From positions 1 through 34,254 of the forward strand of contig JAJRQE010000213.1 of NCBI GenBank assembly GCA_024280415.1: a stretch of DNA of 34,254 bases, written 5' to 3'. The position numbers and the translations under genes are program-made. Below are positions 1-6,182 of the stretch, piece after piece. Every line of letters begins with the position of its first letter. Position 1 is the stretch's first letter. Source of the stretch: Spirochaetota bacterium (GTDB lineage Bacteria > Spirochaetota > Spirochaetia > B11-G9). The notes beneath the pieces were generated by a model that was not told the DNA's origin, made no database searches, and was given only the letters and a program-made list of their open reading frames with translations.

Positions 1-84
1 AACAGAATTTACTGCATACATAAGCCCGGCCTTTGCCTTTTCGGCATCTGAAGTACTTATTACAACAACTACACGATCATTCAT
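1..84 (-). CDS. DsrE-like family protein, N-terminal fragment
   Basis: Only the first 28 codons lie in the window; the gene runs off the left edge. The start ATG at 84 has a strong ribosome site (AAAGGAG, 7 bases upstream). The visible part is a short beta strand of valines and isoleucines followed by Ser-Thr-Ser-Asp and an Ala/Lys-rich helix. This resembles the N-terminus of DsrE/DsrF-like small sulfur-relay proteins. It lies 48 bases downstream of the phosphatase gene on the same strand, so the two may be cotranscribed. The family call is an inference from very little sequence; an unrelated alpha/beta protein is possible. Confidence 0.5.
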   Translation of the reverse strand, partial: MNDRVVVVISTSDAEKAKAGLMYAVNSV

Positions 85-132
85 TTACAGCTCCTTTTCA
101 TTCGATTCATTTTTTTACAGGATTTTCCCATA

Positions 133-612
133 TTAAAGACTTACAGGAATAACAATAGAATCCACAAGAGGTTTAATTGTCCTTTCAATCATATTATATA
201 CCATTTCAGATTCACCCCTTCCTCCATACCAGGGATCGGGGACTTCATCACTTCCATCCTGTACTGGATCATAGTAACGAAAATAACGGACTATTCCAGG
301 ATTATCTACACCTTTTACAGTGTTCTTTATTCTCGACATTGTAGTATGATCCATTGCAAGAATCAAATTATACTCCTCTCCGTCCGAGGAATAAAAGCGC
401 CTGGAATAGTGCTTAATGGCAAGACCGCGTTTTGCAGCAGTATGGATAATATTATCACACATGGCCTGTCCCTCGCTGAAAACATTTACCCCGGAAGATT
501 CAACAGTTATCTTATTATCCAATCCATTTTTTTTTAGATAAATATTCAGTAGAATATGAGCAAGGGGAGACCTGCATACATTTCCCATACAAACAAACAT
601 TACTTTAAACAT
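133..612 (-). CDS. Low-molecular-weight protein tyrosine phosphatase
   Basis: A 159-residue protein of typical family length. The P-loop signature C-X5-R-S is at the N-terminus, with nucleophile Cys8, Arg14 and Ser15. The general-acid loop Pro125-Asp126-Pro127-Trp-Tyr-Gly supplies the catalytic aspartate. The family removes phosphate from protein tyrosine, and some members act on phosphoarginine or regulate polysaccharide export; the substrate cannot be told from the sequence. The protein has no signal peptide and should be cytoplasmic. The DsrE-like gene follows 48 bases downstream. The long spacer upstream (613-867) is shared with a divergent dehydrogenase gene. No matching tyrosine kinase gene is visible in the window. 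Confidence 0.93.
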   Translation of the reverse strand: MFKVMFVCMGNVCRSPLAHILLNIYLKKNGLDNKITVESSGVNVFSEGQAMCDNIIHTAAKRGLAIKHYSRRFYSSDGEEYNLILAMDHTTMSRIKNTVKGVDNPGIVRYFRYYDPVQDGSDEVPDPWYGGRGESEMVYNMIERTIKPLVDSIVIPVSL

Positions 613-651
613 CCAGCTAATCCTTCTTGATTTTTCAAACTTAAACTTTGG

Positions 652-685
652 AGCTTCTTGAAAAACTACACTTTTTCAAGAAGCT
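652..685. repeat. Perfect 14-bp inverted repeat (hairpin)
   Basis: Arms AGCTTCTTGAAAAA at 652-665 and its exact complement at 672-685 enclose the 6-base loop CTACAC. No T-run follows on either strand, so it is not a standard intrinsic terminator. It lies in the 255-bp divergent spacer between the phosphatase and the dehydrogenase, about 40 bases upstream of the phosphatase start. It could be an operator, a cruciform or one copy of a dispersed repeat. Confidence 0.75.
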
Positions 686-745
686 GTTACGGGGTCGAAA
701 AATTAACCTGTTACTTTGTACATTTTAACTTTTCTAAAGATCCCT

Positions 746-779
746 GCCAATTTCAAAGCCAGTGAGTTTTGAAATTGGC
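746..779. repeat. 12-bp perfect inverted repeat (hairpin)
   Basis: Arms GCCAATTTCAAA at 746-757 and TTTGAAATTGGC at 768-779 enclose a 10-base loop. This is the second strong hairpin in the same divergent spacer and is unrelated in sequence to the first. The + strand continues with CTCTTTGAAT and no U-tract. It sits about 90 bases upstream of the dehydrogenase start, so it could lie in that gene's promoter or leader. The rest of 613-867 shows no gene. Confidence 0.7.
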
Positions 780-867
780 TCTTTGAATCTAAATTTCTAG
801 CAGTTTTATCTGATTTAATCTATACTTGCTAATAGATATATTAATGATTCAGGTAGAGGAGTGGAAG

Positions 868-1869
868 ATGAAGATAAACTGGGGAATTATAGGAGATGCA
901 AGAATTGCAAGAAATTTTGTTATACCCGGAATGCAGGCCGGTAAGTACAGTAAAATTGTTGCAATAGCTTCCAGAAACATTTTAAAAGCAGAAAAAACAG
1001 CAGATAATATGGGAATTGAAAAGGCCTATGGCTCCTATGAAGATCTTCTGGCAGATAAATCTATAGATGCAGTCTACATCCCCCTGCCGAATCATCTTCA
1101 TGTGGAATGGAGCATAAAGGCTATGGAAGCAGGAAAACATGTACTCTGCGAGAAGCCATTTGCACTATCCATAGATGATGTTGAAAAAGCAATTAAGGTC
1201 AGGGACAGAACCGGCAAAAAAATATCGGAAGCCTTTATGGTCAGATCCAACCTCCAGTGGTTAAAGGCAAAGGAACTGATTAAAAAAGATGAGTTCGGGA
1301 AACTACGAGCTGTCCAGGGCTTTTTCAGCTATAACAACACCGATCCGGATAATATAAGAAACTCAGCAGAGATGGGAGGTGGAGGAATATGGGATATTGG
1401 CTGTTATCCTGTAAATACTTCCCGCTTTATATTTGATGAAGAACCACTCAGGGTCGTATCCAGTATCGAATATGATCCGGTTTTTAAAGTAGATCGTCTG
1501 GCTTCTGTCCTTATGGAATATCCCGGAGGCCAGGCACAGTTTATAAGCTCAACCCAGATTACTCCCTTTCAGAGAATGCTTTTTGTGGGAACAAAGGAAC
1601 ACCTGGAGGTGGAAATTCCCTTTAATGCTCCGGATAAAGTATCTGCAAGGATATTTATAAGTGATAATTTTACAAGAGCTGAGGAAAGAGAGCTTATTGA
1701 ACTTCCTGTCTGTAATCAGTATACCCTTCAGGGTGATGCTTTCTCCAAAGCTATAATTGAAAACACTGAGGTACCTGTCACCCTGGAAGATACTCTTAAA
1801 AATAGTGCTGTTTTATTGGCAATATTCAGATCCGCACAAACAGGCAGATGGGAGAATGTTTCTATATGA
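868..1869 (+). CDS. Gfo/Idh/MocA family NAD(P)-dependent oxidoreductase
   Basis: The frame is open from 826, but the ATG at 868 is the better start: GAGGAG lies just upstream and the protein then begins directly with the Rossmann strand. That gives 333 residues, usual for the family. The N-terminal dinucleotide motif reads Gly-Ile-Ile-Gly-Asp-Ala-Arg-Ile-Ala. The family's Glu-Lys-Pro catalytic motif appears as Cys-Glu-Lys-Pro-Phe, and a Gly-rich Trp-Asp-Ile-Gly-Cys-Tyr motif follows in the C-terminal domain. Members oxidise or reduce sugars, inositols or related polyols; the substrate here is unknown. The stop overlaps the marC start (ATGA), so the two genes are translationally coupled although functionally unrelated. 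Confidence 0.92.
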   Translation: MKINWGIIGDARIARNFVIPGMQAGKYSKIVAIASRNILKAEKTADNMGIEKAYGSYEDLLADKSIDAVYIPLPNHLHVEWSIKAMEAGKHVLCEKPFALSIDDVEKAIKVRDRTGKKISEAFMVRSNLQWLKAKELIKKDEFGKLRAVQGFFSYNNTDPDNIRNSAEMGGGGIWDIGCYPVNTSRFIFDEEPLRVVSSIEYDPVFKVDRLASVLMEYPGGQAQFISSTQITPFQRMLFVGTKEHLEVEIPFNAPDKVSARIFISDNFTRAEERELIELPVCNQYTLQGDAFSKAIIENTEVPVTLEDTLKNSAVLLAIFRSAQTGRWENVSI

Positions 1870-2462
1870 CATTTTACAGTGCTGCTATAATGCTCTTTCT
1901 TGTAATGGATCCATTCGGGAATATACCTGTTTTTCTATCTGTCCTGTCACATGTTGAGCCTGAAAAACGGATAAAAATAATTATCAGAGAGCTGCTTATA
2001 GCCCTTATCTTTCTTTTATTCTTCCTTTTCTTCGGTAAGTACATATTAACAGGTATGCATATTACAGAACCTGCTCTGGGAATTGCAGGGGGAACAATAC
2101 TGTTTCTTATTGCAATAAAAATGATTTTTCCAGGATCAAATTCATCCTTTGTAAATGAGGATGACAGGGAGAGCGACCCTCTGATAGTTCCTCTGGCAGT
2201 ACCCATGGTAGCAGGCCCCTCATCAATGGCTATGGTAATTCTTTTAAGTACCCAGTATCCCCATCAGCTTTTCAGCTGGCTGGGAGCACTGCTCACAGCC
2301 TGGTCTGTGGGTTTTATTATCCTGATTATGGCAGAAAAACTTAGTAAAATTGTCGGACGGAGGACACTGAAAGCCATTGAAAGACTAATGGGTATGATCC
2401 TTACAACAATGGCCGTTCAAATGCTTCTAACAGGAATAGAGACATTTATAGCATCGGTGTAA
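1866..2462 (+). CDS. MarC family integral membrane protein
   Basis: The ATG at 1866 overlaps the upstream TGA and has GGGAGA about 10 bases upstream; it is preferred over an ATG at 1848 that lacks a good ribosome site. The protein is about 198 residues, almost entirely hydrophobic, with about six membrane segments. It carries the family signature Met-Asp-Pro-Phe-Gly-Asn-Ile-Pro near the N-terminus and a second hydrophobic half with Pro-Leu-Ala-Val-Pro-Met-Val-Ala-Gly-Pro. MarC/SNARE-like proteins are inner-membrane proteins of uncertain function, and some have been proposed as amino-acid exporters. The last 13 codons are duplicated about 830 bases downstream (3251-3291). Confidence 0.92.
   Translation: MTFYSAAIMLFLVMDPFGNIPVFLSVLSHVEPEKRIKIIIRELLIALIFLLFFLFFGKYILTGMHITEPALGIAGGTILFLIAIKMIFPGSNSSFVNEDDRESDPLIVPLAVPMVAGPSSMAMVILLSTQYPHQLFSWLGALLTAWSVGFIILIMAEKLSKIVGRRTLKAIERLMGMILTTMAVQMLLTGIETFIASV
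2421..2461 (+). repeat. Direct repeat, copy A (3' end of marC)
   Basis: These 41 bases are the last codons of marC. They recur at 3251-3291 with three mismatches. Including the neighbouring stop codons (TAA here, TAG there), both copies encode nearly the same peptide tail: Leu to Phe and Val to Met are the only changes. The copies flank the BrnT/BrnA-type module. Confidence 0.9.
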
Positions 2463-2473
2463 CCGGTGTCTCG

Positions 2474-2487
2474 ATACATTAATGTAT
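2474..2487. repeat. 14-bp perfect palindrome after marC
   Basis: ATACATTAATGTAT is fully self-complementary. It lies in the 37-base gap between the convergent ends of marC and the BrnA-like antitoxin gene. It is AT-rich with no GC stem, so it would be a weak terminator at best. A protein-binding site is also possible. Confidence 0.5.
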
Positions 2488-2499
2488 ATAGATGACGGT

Positions 2500-2817
2500 T
2501 TACAACTCTATCTTTATTTCGTTTTTTACATACTTATGAATAATAGCTGCAAGTAAAGGCTGATAATCAATTCCAGACTGTCTTGCCTTTGCTTTCAGAC
2601 CAATAAGGTCATCTTTTGGCAGACGAAAGGTTATTTTACTGTCTTTTTTCTTCTTCGACCGGAGAGCAGCTTCTTTTAGCTTTAACAGAAGCCGATCTTC
2701 TTCAACAGGGGATAAACTGTTGCCAGGGATCCAGGCACTTTCTATTTCCTGTATTTCATTTTTTTCATCTTCATTAAAATACCGAATATTATATAAATCC
2801 TTAGTCCTGTTATCCAT
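2500..2817 (-). CDS. BrnA/CopG-like antitoxin
   Basis: A 105-residue charged protein. The C-terminal third holds the DNA-binding part: a short strand Lys-Ile-Thr-Phe-Arg-Leu-Pro, then two helices ending in Ile-His-Lys-Tyr-Val, as in BrnA-type ribbon-helix-helix antitoxins. The N-terminal half (acidic, with Trp-Ile-Pro-Gly) would be the toxin-binding part. Its start overlaps the end of the upstream toxin gene by 8 bases. That toxin-first order is the BrnT-BrnA arrangement and suggests one mRNA repressed by the complex. The 3' 100 bases of this gene are duplicated at 4010-4117. Confidence 0.82.
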   Translation of the reverse strand: MDNRTKDLYNIRYFNEDEKNEIQEIESAWIPGNSLSPVEEDRLLLKLKEAALRSKKKKDSKITFRLPKDDLIGLKAKARQSGIDYQPLLAAIIHKYVKNEIKIEL

Positions 2818-3076
2818 CAGACATCTCCTTCTTAATTTTTCTGCTGGGATAAATAGTTTTAAGAAAAAAACCTTCCTCTAATTCCACAGCCGGACATACC
2901 CACCAGTATTCATCATACTGAAATAAAATAATTATCTGACCAGAATATTTTTCCTGGTTTGGATGGGGCTCAATAATAACTGACCCATCAATTATCATCT
3001 CACAGACAATTTCAAAAGAGATATCCCTGGTTTTTAATAAATACTGATTTTTTTCTTCATTCCAATCAATGGTCAT
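2810..3076 (-). CDS. BrnT-like toxin
   Basis: An 88-residue protein that starts Thr-Ile-Asp-Trp-Asn-Glu-Glu-Lys-Asn, close to the N-terminal signature of BrnT-type RNase toxins. It goes on with Ile-Ser-Phe-Glu and a helix, then beta strands, and ends with Phe-Leu-Lys-Thr-Ile-Tyr-Pro-Ser-Arg-Lys. This C-terminal form is common in the BrnT relatives that pair with CopG-like antitoxins. The gene overlaps the antitoxin by 8 bases. The ribosome site is weak, which is common for toxins. RNase activity is inferred from the family only. Confidence 0.8.
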   Translation of the reverse strand: MTIDWNEEKNQYLLKTRDISFEIVCEMIIDGSVIIEPHPNQEKYSGQIIILFQYDEYWWVCPAVELEEGFFLKTIYPSRKIKKEMSDG

Positions 3077-3250
3077 CTATTTAACAGTACCACTTCAGAT
3101 GGCCATTGTCCATACATTTAGTAATCCAGCTCGGAAGCTGTTGTAAAAATTTACCGGGAGATATACCCATTAATAATTCCCGCTCTTAAACTAAACTATT
3201 AACTCTTTTTCCCCGAAATGAATTTTTGAAAAGAAATTAAATAAGGGAGA

Positions 3251-3291
3251 ATGTTTCTGACAGGAATAGAGACATTTATAGCATCGATGTA
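3251..3291 (+). repeat. Direct repeat, copy B (orphan marC tail)
   Basis: This copy matches 2421-2461 at 38 of 41 positions and keeps the marC reading frame through to a TAG stop. The DNA upstream of it (3077-3250) shows no other marC similarity, and I saw no gene there. The repeat therefore represents only the gene tail. It sits directly before the VapC stop codon side of the second toxin-antitoxin module. Confidence 0.88.
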
Positions 3292-3305
3292 GTGGAAATA
3301 ATTGT

Positions 3306-3680
3306 TTAAATCAACTGAAGACCAAAGTCAACAAAATGTTTAAAGTCAATAATATTTTCGGTTGCCAGACTGGCATTACTGATAATTGCAGCAGATGCTA
3401 TCATGGCATCCACACGCAAATGTCTCTTCCTTCCGGATTTATTGAACAAATGTGCCGCTTCTGCTGAATGATCCGATGTAAAGGGAATTACCCTTTCTTC
3501 GAGTAAAGAATGCACAACAATTATTCCTTCATCATCTACAGGACCGCAGAGGAATTCATACCAGGCTACTCCGGAGGTACAAAGGATCTCACCATTTTGT
3601 ATCCATTCAATAATACGGATTGCTTCTATTGTTTCTGGTATAAGAGATCTTATTAAGTAGTTTGTATCGAGAAGAATCAT
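3306..3680 (-). CDS. VapC-like PIN-domain toxin
   Basis: A 124-residue PIN-domain protein of normal length. The acidic residues that bind metal are present: Asp5 in Leu-Leu-Asp-Thr-Asn-Tyr-Leu, Glu42 after Ala-Trp-Tyr, and Asp91 in Arg-Val-Asp-Ala-Met-Ile-Ala. A C-terminal Ala-Thr-Glu-Asn plus Asp112-Phe replaces the usual Thr-X-Asn-X-X-Asp-Phe. VapC toxins are metal-dependent RNases acting on tRNA or rRNA; the target here is unknown. The gene starts 2 bases after the antitoxin stop codon, so the pair is translationally coupled. All key residues are present, so it is probably active. Confidence 0.9.
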   Translation of the reverse strand: MILLDTNYLIRSLIPETIEAIRIIEWIQNGEILCTSGVAWYEFLCGPVDDEGIIVVHSLLEERVIPFTSDHSAEAAHLFNKSGRKRHLRVDAMIASAAIISNASLATENIIDFKHFVDFGLQLI

Positions 3681-3682
3681 TA

Positions 3683-3937
3683 CTAACGACCCCAGTCAGA
3701 GCGGTTTTCAGCAACTTCATCAAGATATTCATTGACAGCATTAATCTTAAGATTGCTTCGTTTATGGTACTGCCTAAGGCTGTCAAGTTTATCTTCAGTT
3801 TCAGTTTTTATTTCACTTTCTGCCTGTTTAATAGCTTTCCGTACAACCTCAGCCTGGGAGACATGCCATATAGCCGCCAGTTTTCTTAACCTGAGAATAG
3901 TCGCTTCATCCAGTGCAAAGGTCGTTCGTTTATTCAT
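3683..3937 (-). CDS. VapB-like ribbon-helix-helix antitoxin
   Basis: The N-terminus from the ATG at 3937 reads Met-Asn-Lys-Arg-Thr-Thr-Phe-Ala-Leu-Asp, a typical CopG/Arc strand. It is followed by two helices with Val-Ser-Gln-Ala-Glu-Val-Val-Arg-Lys-Ala-Ile. The charged, acidic C-terminus would wrap VapC. In-frame ATGs at 3946 and 3964 are also possible; none of the three has a convincing ribosome site. The gene lies directly upstream of vapC. The complex normally represses its own promoter, so the regulatory site should lie in 3938-4009. Confidence 0.85.
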   Translation of the reverse strand: MNKRTTFALDEATILRLRKLAAIWHVSQAEVVRKAIKQAESEIKTETEDKLDSLRQYHKRSNLKINAVNEYLDEVAENRSDWGR

Positions 3938-4009
3938 TATCGCCATACCATAAGGATGTACCATAAGCTATCATCTGTCAAGTGTGAAAAGTCATATCAA
4001 CCTGGCAGT

Positions 4010-4117
4010 TTACAACTCTAATTTAATTTCATTTTTTACATACTTATGAATAATAACTGTAGGTAAGGGCTGATAATCAATTCCAGACTGTCTGTCCTTT
4101 GCTTTTGCAATGTCCAT
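4010..4117 (-). pseudogene. Duplicated 3' end of the BrnA-like antitoxin gene
   Basis: About 98 bases here match the 3' end of the antitoxin gene at 2500-2600, with roughly one mismatch in nine. The frame is kept: an ATG at 4117 opens a 35-codon frame whose last 30 or so residues nearly match the antitoxin C-terminus, including Ser-Gly-Ile-Asp-Tyr-Gln-Pro-Leu and Ile-His-Lys-Tyr-Val, and it stops at the same codon. The N-terminal two thirds and the toxin are missing. It may be dead, or it could make a mini-antitoxin consisting only of the second DNA-binding helix region. No clear ribosome site is visible. Confidence 0.85.
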
Positions 4118-4136
4118 GAATTAACCAGTTACTGAT

Positions 4137-4781
4137 TCAAATATTTTTATCTGTATGAAATTGTTCCATCTTATTCCTGACTTCAATTCTTTTTAGCCGG
4201 AAATGATTCTTTAAATCTGATTTACTTATTGTACATGGTTCATGAAAGTGAAAGTTGAGTTTGTTAAAAGGGAGTGGAATAGTATAATCATCCCACCGCT
4301 TTGTTAATTTGATTTTATATTTTATATCAGGTGTTATTAAAAGTAGTTTATAATTCAGAAGCATACCCATAAATAAGGGAAATTCCTTTGGTTCGTGATA
4401 TGGGCCAAGGGGACCATCAAGAGTAATTACTAAATTACCTCCGTCCCCTTCCTGTAATCTCTGTTTTATTCTATGAATATATTTTCCATCTTCAAAATTG
4501 TCCGGTATACGGATTGTGGTGTATCCATAATAATTGCACAGGGAAGTTATGTAATCGCCTCGTGGGTCTTTTGTGGTAAGAATGTACTGCTTTTTACCTT
4601 TGAGTAATGGGTACAAACAATAGCTGTCTCCATGCCAGAATGAAACTATATAATTCCCTTCCTTAGAATTACGATTTAAAAGAAGATCAAATGAACCGGA
4701 ATAGCTTATTTTGCTGGTTTTATACACAAAATTAATATAGCGGATATTTATCAGATTCAATAACTTACTAAAAATATTCAA
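4137..4781 (-). CDS. DUF374/LPLAT-like acyltransferase
   Basis: A 214-residue protein. Ser-Phe-Trp-His-Gly-Asp supplies the acyltransferase histidine (about residue 50), and Thr-Leu-Asp-Gly-Pro-Leu-Gly-Pro matches the Asp-Gly-Pro-X-Gly-Pro signature of the DUF374 branch of lysophospholipid acyltransferases. The family is thought to attach acyl chains to lipid A-like or glycerolipid acceptors at the inner membrane; the acceptor is unknown. The start is taken as TTG at 4781, because no ATG exists before the His motif and a GGATA element lies 13 bases upstream. It is minus-strand, downstream of a broken phosphoesterase gene and back-to-back with the glycolipid genes. Confidence 0.8.
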   Translation of the reverse strand: MNIFSKLLNLINIRYINFVYKTSKISYSGSFDLLLNRNSKEGNYIVSFWHGDSYCLYPLLKGKKQYILTTKDPRGDYITSLCNYYGYTTIRIPDNFEDGKYIHRIKQRLQEGDGGNLVITLDGPLGPYHEPKEFPLFMGMLLNYKLLLITPDIKYKIKLTKRWDDYTIPLPFNKLNFHFHEPCTISKSDLKNHFRLKRIEVRNKMEQFHTDKNI

Positions 4782-5043
4782 TTAATTTTATATCCTTTTT
4801 ACCTGATTTTCTTTTTCTTAGCCCAAAAATGTTTTGATACCGGACTATTCCTCTGTCTGCAATATCATGATTTCCTGGTATAGAAATCATCGGGTTCTTA
4901 AATAGTTTAAGTAGTTTTGAAACTCCATTTTAAATTTCATTCTTTTCAAAATCGCTGAATAAAAGGTTATAGCTCTTTATGAGTGATAAAAGTGCGATAA
5001 CAGTTATTATAATAACAATCAGTCTGTTGCTTTTAAAATTCAT
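4768..5043 (-). pseudogene. Metallophosphoesterase remnant
   Basis: From an ATG at 5043 the frame encodes a membrane anchor (Arg-Leu-Ile-Val-Ile then a hydrophobic run), then a TAA stop after about 36 codons. The same frame continues with Lys-Asn-Pro-Met-Ile-Ser-Ile-Pro-Gly-Asn-His-Asp-Ile-Ala-Asp. That is the Gly-Asn-His-Asp metal-binding motif of calcineurin-like phosphoesterases and its downstream Phe-Gly. The region that would carry the first metal motifs (DxH and GDxxD) is missing, as is everything after about residue 85, so an internal deletion and a nonsense change are both evident. The layout (anchor, then phosphoesterase) mirrors the N-terminus of the large gene at 6172. It fills most of the 4782-5138 gap. 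Confidence 0.7.
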
Positions 5044-5082
5044 AATTTCGTAATTCCAGATACTTATAATCTATAGTATAAT

Positions 5083-5112
5083 TTGAACTTATGGAATATA
5101 ATTCTATATACT
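5083..5112 (+). promoter_or_regulatory. Candidate sigma-70 promoter for the glycolipid genes
   Basis: TTGAAC at 5083-5088 and TATACT at 5107-5112 are separated by 18 bases. Transcription would start near 5119, giving a short leader before the AAGGA ribosome site at 5128-5132. The region is very AT-rich, so other -10-like hexamers occur and this choice is tentative. Confidence 0.42.
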
Positions 5113-5138
5113 ACAAATAACAATTTTAAGGAATATGT

Positions 5139-6182
5139 TTGTTCAGAAGAGTTAAACTAAAAAGAGAATACTTAATGTATGTAATTGGCAGTCTGGTATT
5201 TATGAGTCTCGCTGTAATTACATTATTTTTGATATTTAAAGGGTTTAAGGGATCCGAAGGATTGGTCATTCCAGGTTTATTTACCCTGGCAAGCGGAATA
5301 AAGCTGGTGATTCTGCTCCTTCTTTTCTATACTTTTGACGGCCTCAGGCTCCTCTGTGTATTTAAAACATTCGGTACTGATGTTTCCTTTCTCCTGATGA
5401 TTAAACTAATTTTTATAAATGTATTTGCATCCGGCGTTACCCCTCTGGCAACAGGTGGTGGATTTGCACAGATCTATTTCCTTAATAAGAATAAAGTCCC
5501 TGTGGGAACGGCAACTGCTGCAACGACAATACGGACTGTTATTGCCTCAATTATTATCTTTGCTTCTGTACCTGTGATACTTACCCTGGAAAAGGGGCTT
5601 AAGGCTGTAATTCCAATACAGCATGGAATAATTTATTCACTCCTGCTGATTTTAATGTACGCCTTACTCTTCTATGGACTTATAAAACAAAAAAACCTGT
5701 TAAAGAAGGTGGTATATTCAATCCTGCGATTATTACGAAGAGTGCATCTGTTAAAATCTGAGAAATATGAAAAGGTAAAAGCTTCTGTTGATAAAGAAAT
5801 ATCCCACTTTGCAGAGAGTCTGTTACGTTTTTGGTACGGCCGCAAAATATACTTTTTCCTTTCAATACTTAGTTCTGTTGTGTATCTTTTCCTCCTCTTC
5901 GTTTTTCCCTTCTTTTTATTACGACTAATGAAGGTTAAGGTTCATATTCTTACGGTAATTTCGATTCAGGTTCTTATAACCTTTCTCATTTACTTTACAC
6001 CAACCCCCGGGGGTAGTGGTGTGGCAGAAGGGGGCTTCGCTTTAATTTTTGCCCATTTCGTCACGTCTGCCTATATCGCTCCCCTTACATTTTACTGGCG
6101 TTTTTTCACTATGTATCTTGGAATGATTATTGGATTTATTGTATTTTACCGGGAAGTATGGAAAAAAGATAATGGCGTATAA
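5139..6182 (+). CDS. AglD/MprF-type integral membrane protein (lysylphosphatidylglycerol synthase TM family)
   Basis: A 347-residue protein with about eight membrane segments. It has the family landmarks: Ser-Gly-Val-Thr-Pro-Leu-Ala-Thr-Gly-Gly-Gly-Phe in the first half and Pro-Thr-Pro-Gly-Gly-Ser-Gly-Val-Ala-Glu-Gly-Gly in the second. The family (UPF0104; the MprF flippase domain) is linked to transfer or flipping of modified lipids. It lacks the soluble aminoacyl-transferase domain of MprF, so it is not a full LPG synthase. The start is TTG at 5139, 6 bases after AAGGA; the nearby ATG at 5135 is out of frame, and an in-frame ATG at 5175 is the alternative. The stop overlaps the next gene by 11 bases. 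Confidence 0.87.
   Translation: MFRRVKLKREYLMYVIGSLVFMSLAVITLFLIFKGFKGSEGLVIPGLFTLASGIKLVILLLLFYTFDGLRLLCVFKTFGTDVSFLLMIKLIFINVFASGVTPLATGGGFAQIYFLNKNKVPVGTATAATTIRTVIASIIIFASVPVILTLEKGLKAVIPIQHGIIYSLLLILMYALLFYGLIKQKNLLKKVVYSILRLLRRVHLLKSEKYEKVKASVDKEISHFAESLLRFWYGRKIYFFLSILSSVVYLFLLFVFPFFLLRLMKVKVHILTVISIQVLITFLIYFTPTPGGSGVAEGGFALIFAHFVTSAYIAPLTFYWRFFTMYLGMIIGFIVFYREVWKKDNGV

Noticed and set aside
5139-6182. Complete MprF lysylphosphatidylglycerol synthase
   Set aside because: Only the membrane domain is present; the soluble aminoacyl-transferase domain is missing and the next gene is a glycosyltransferase fusion.
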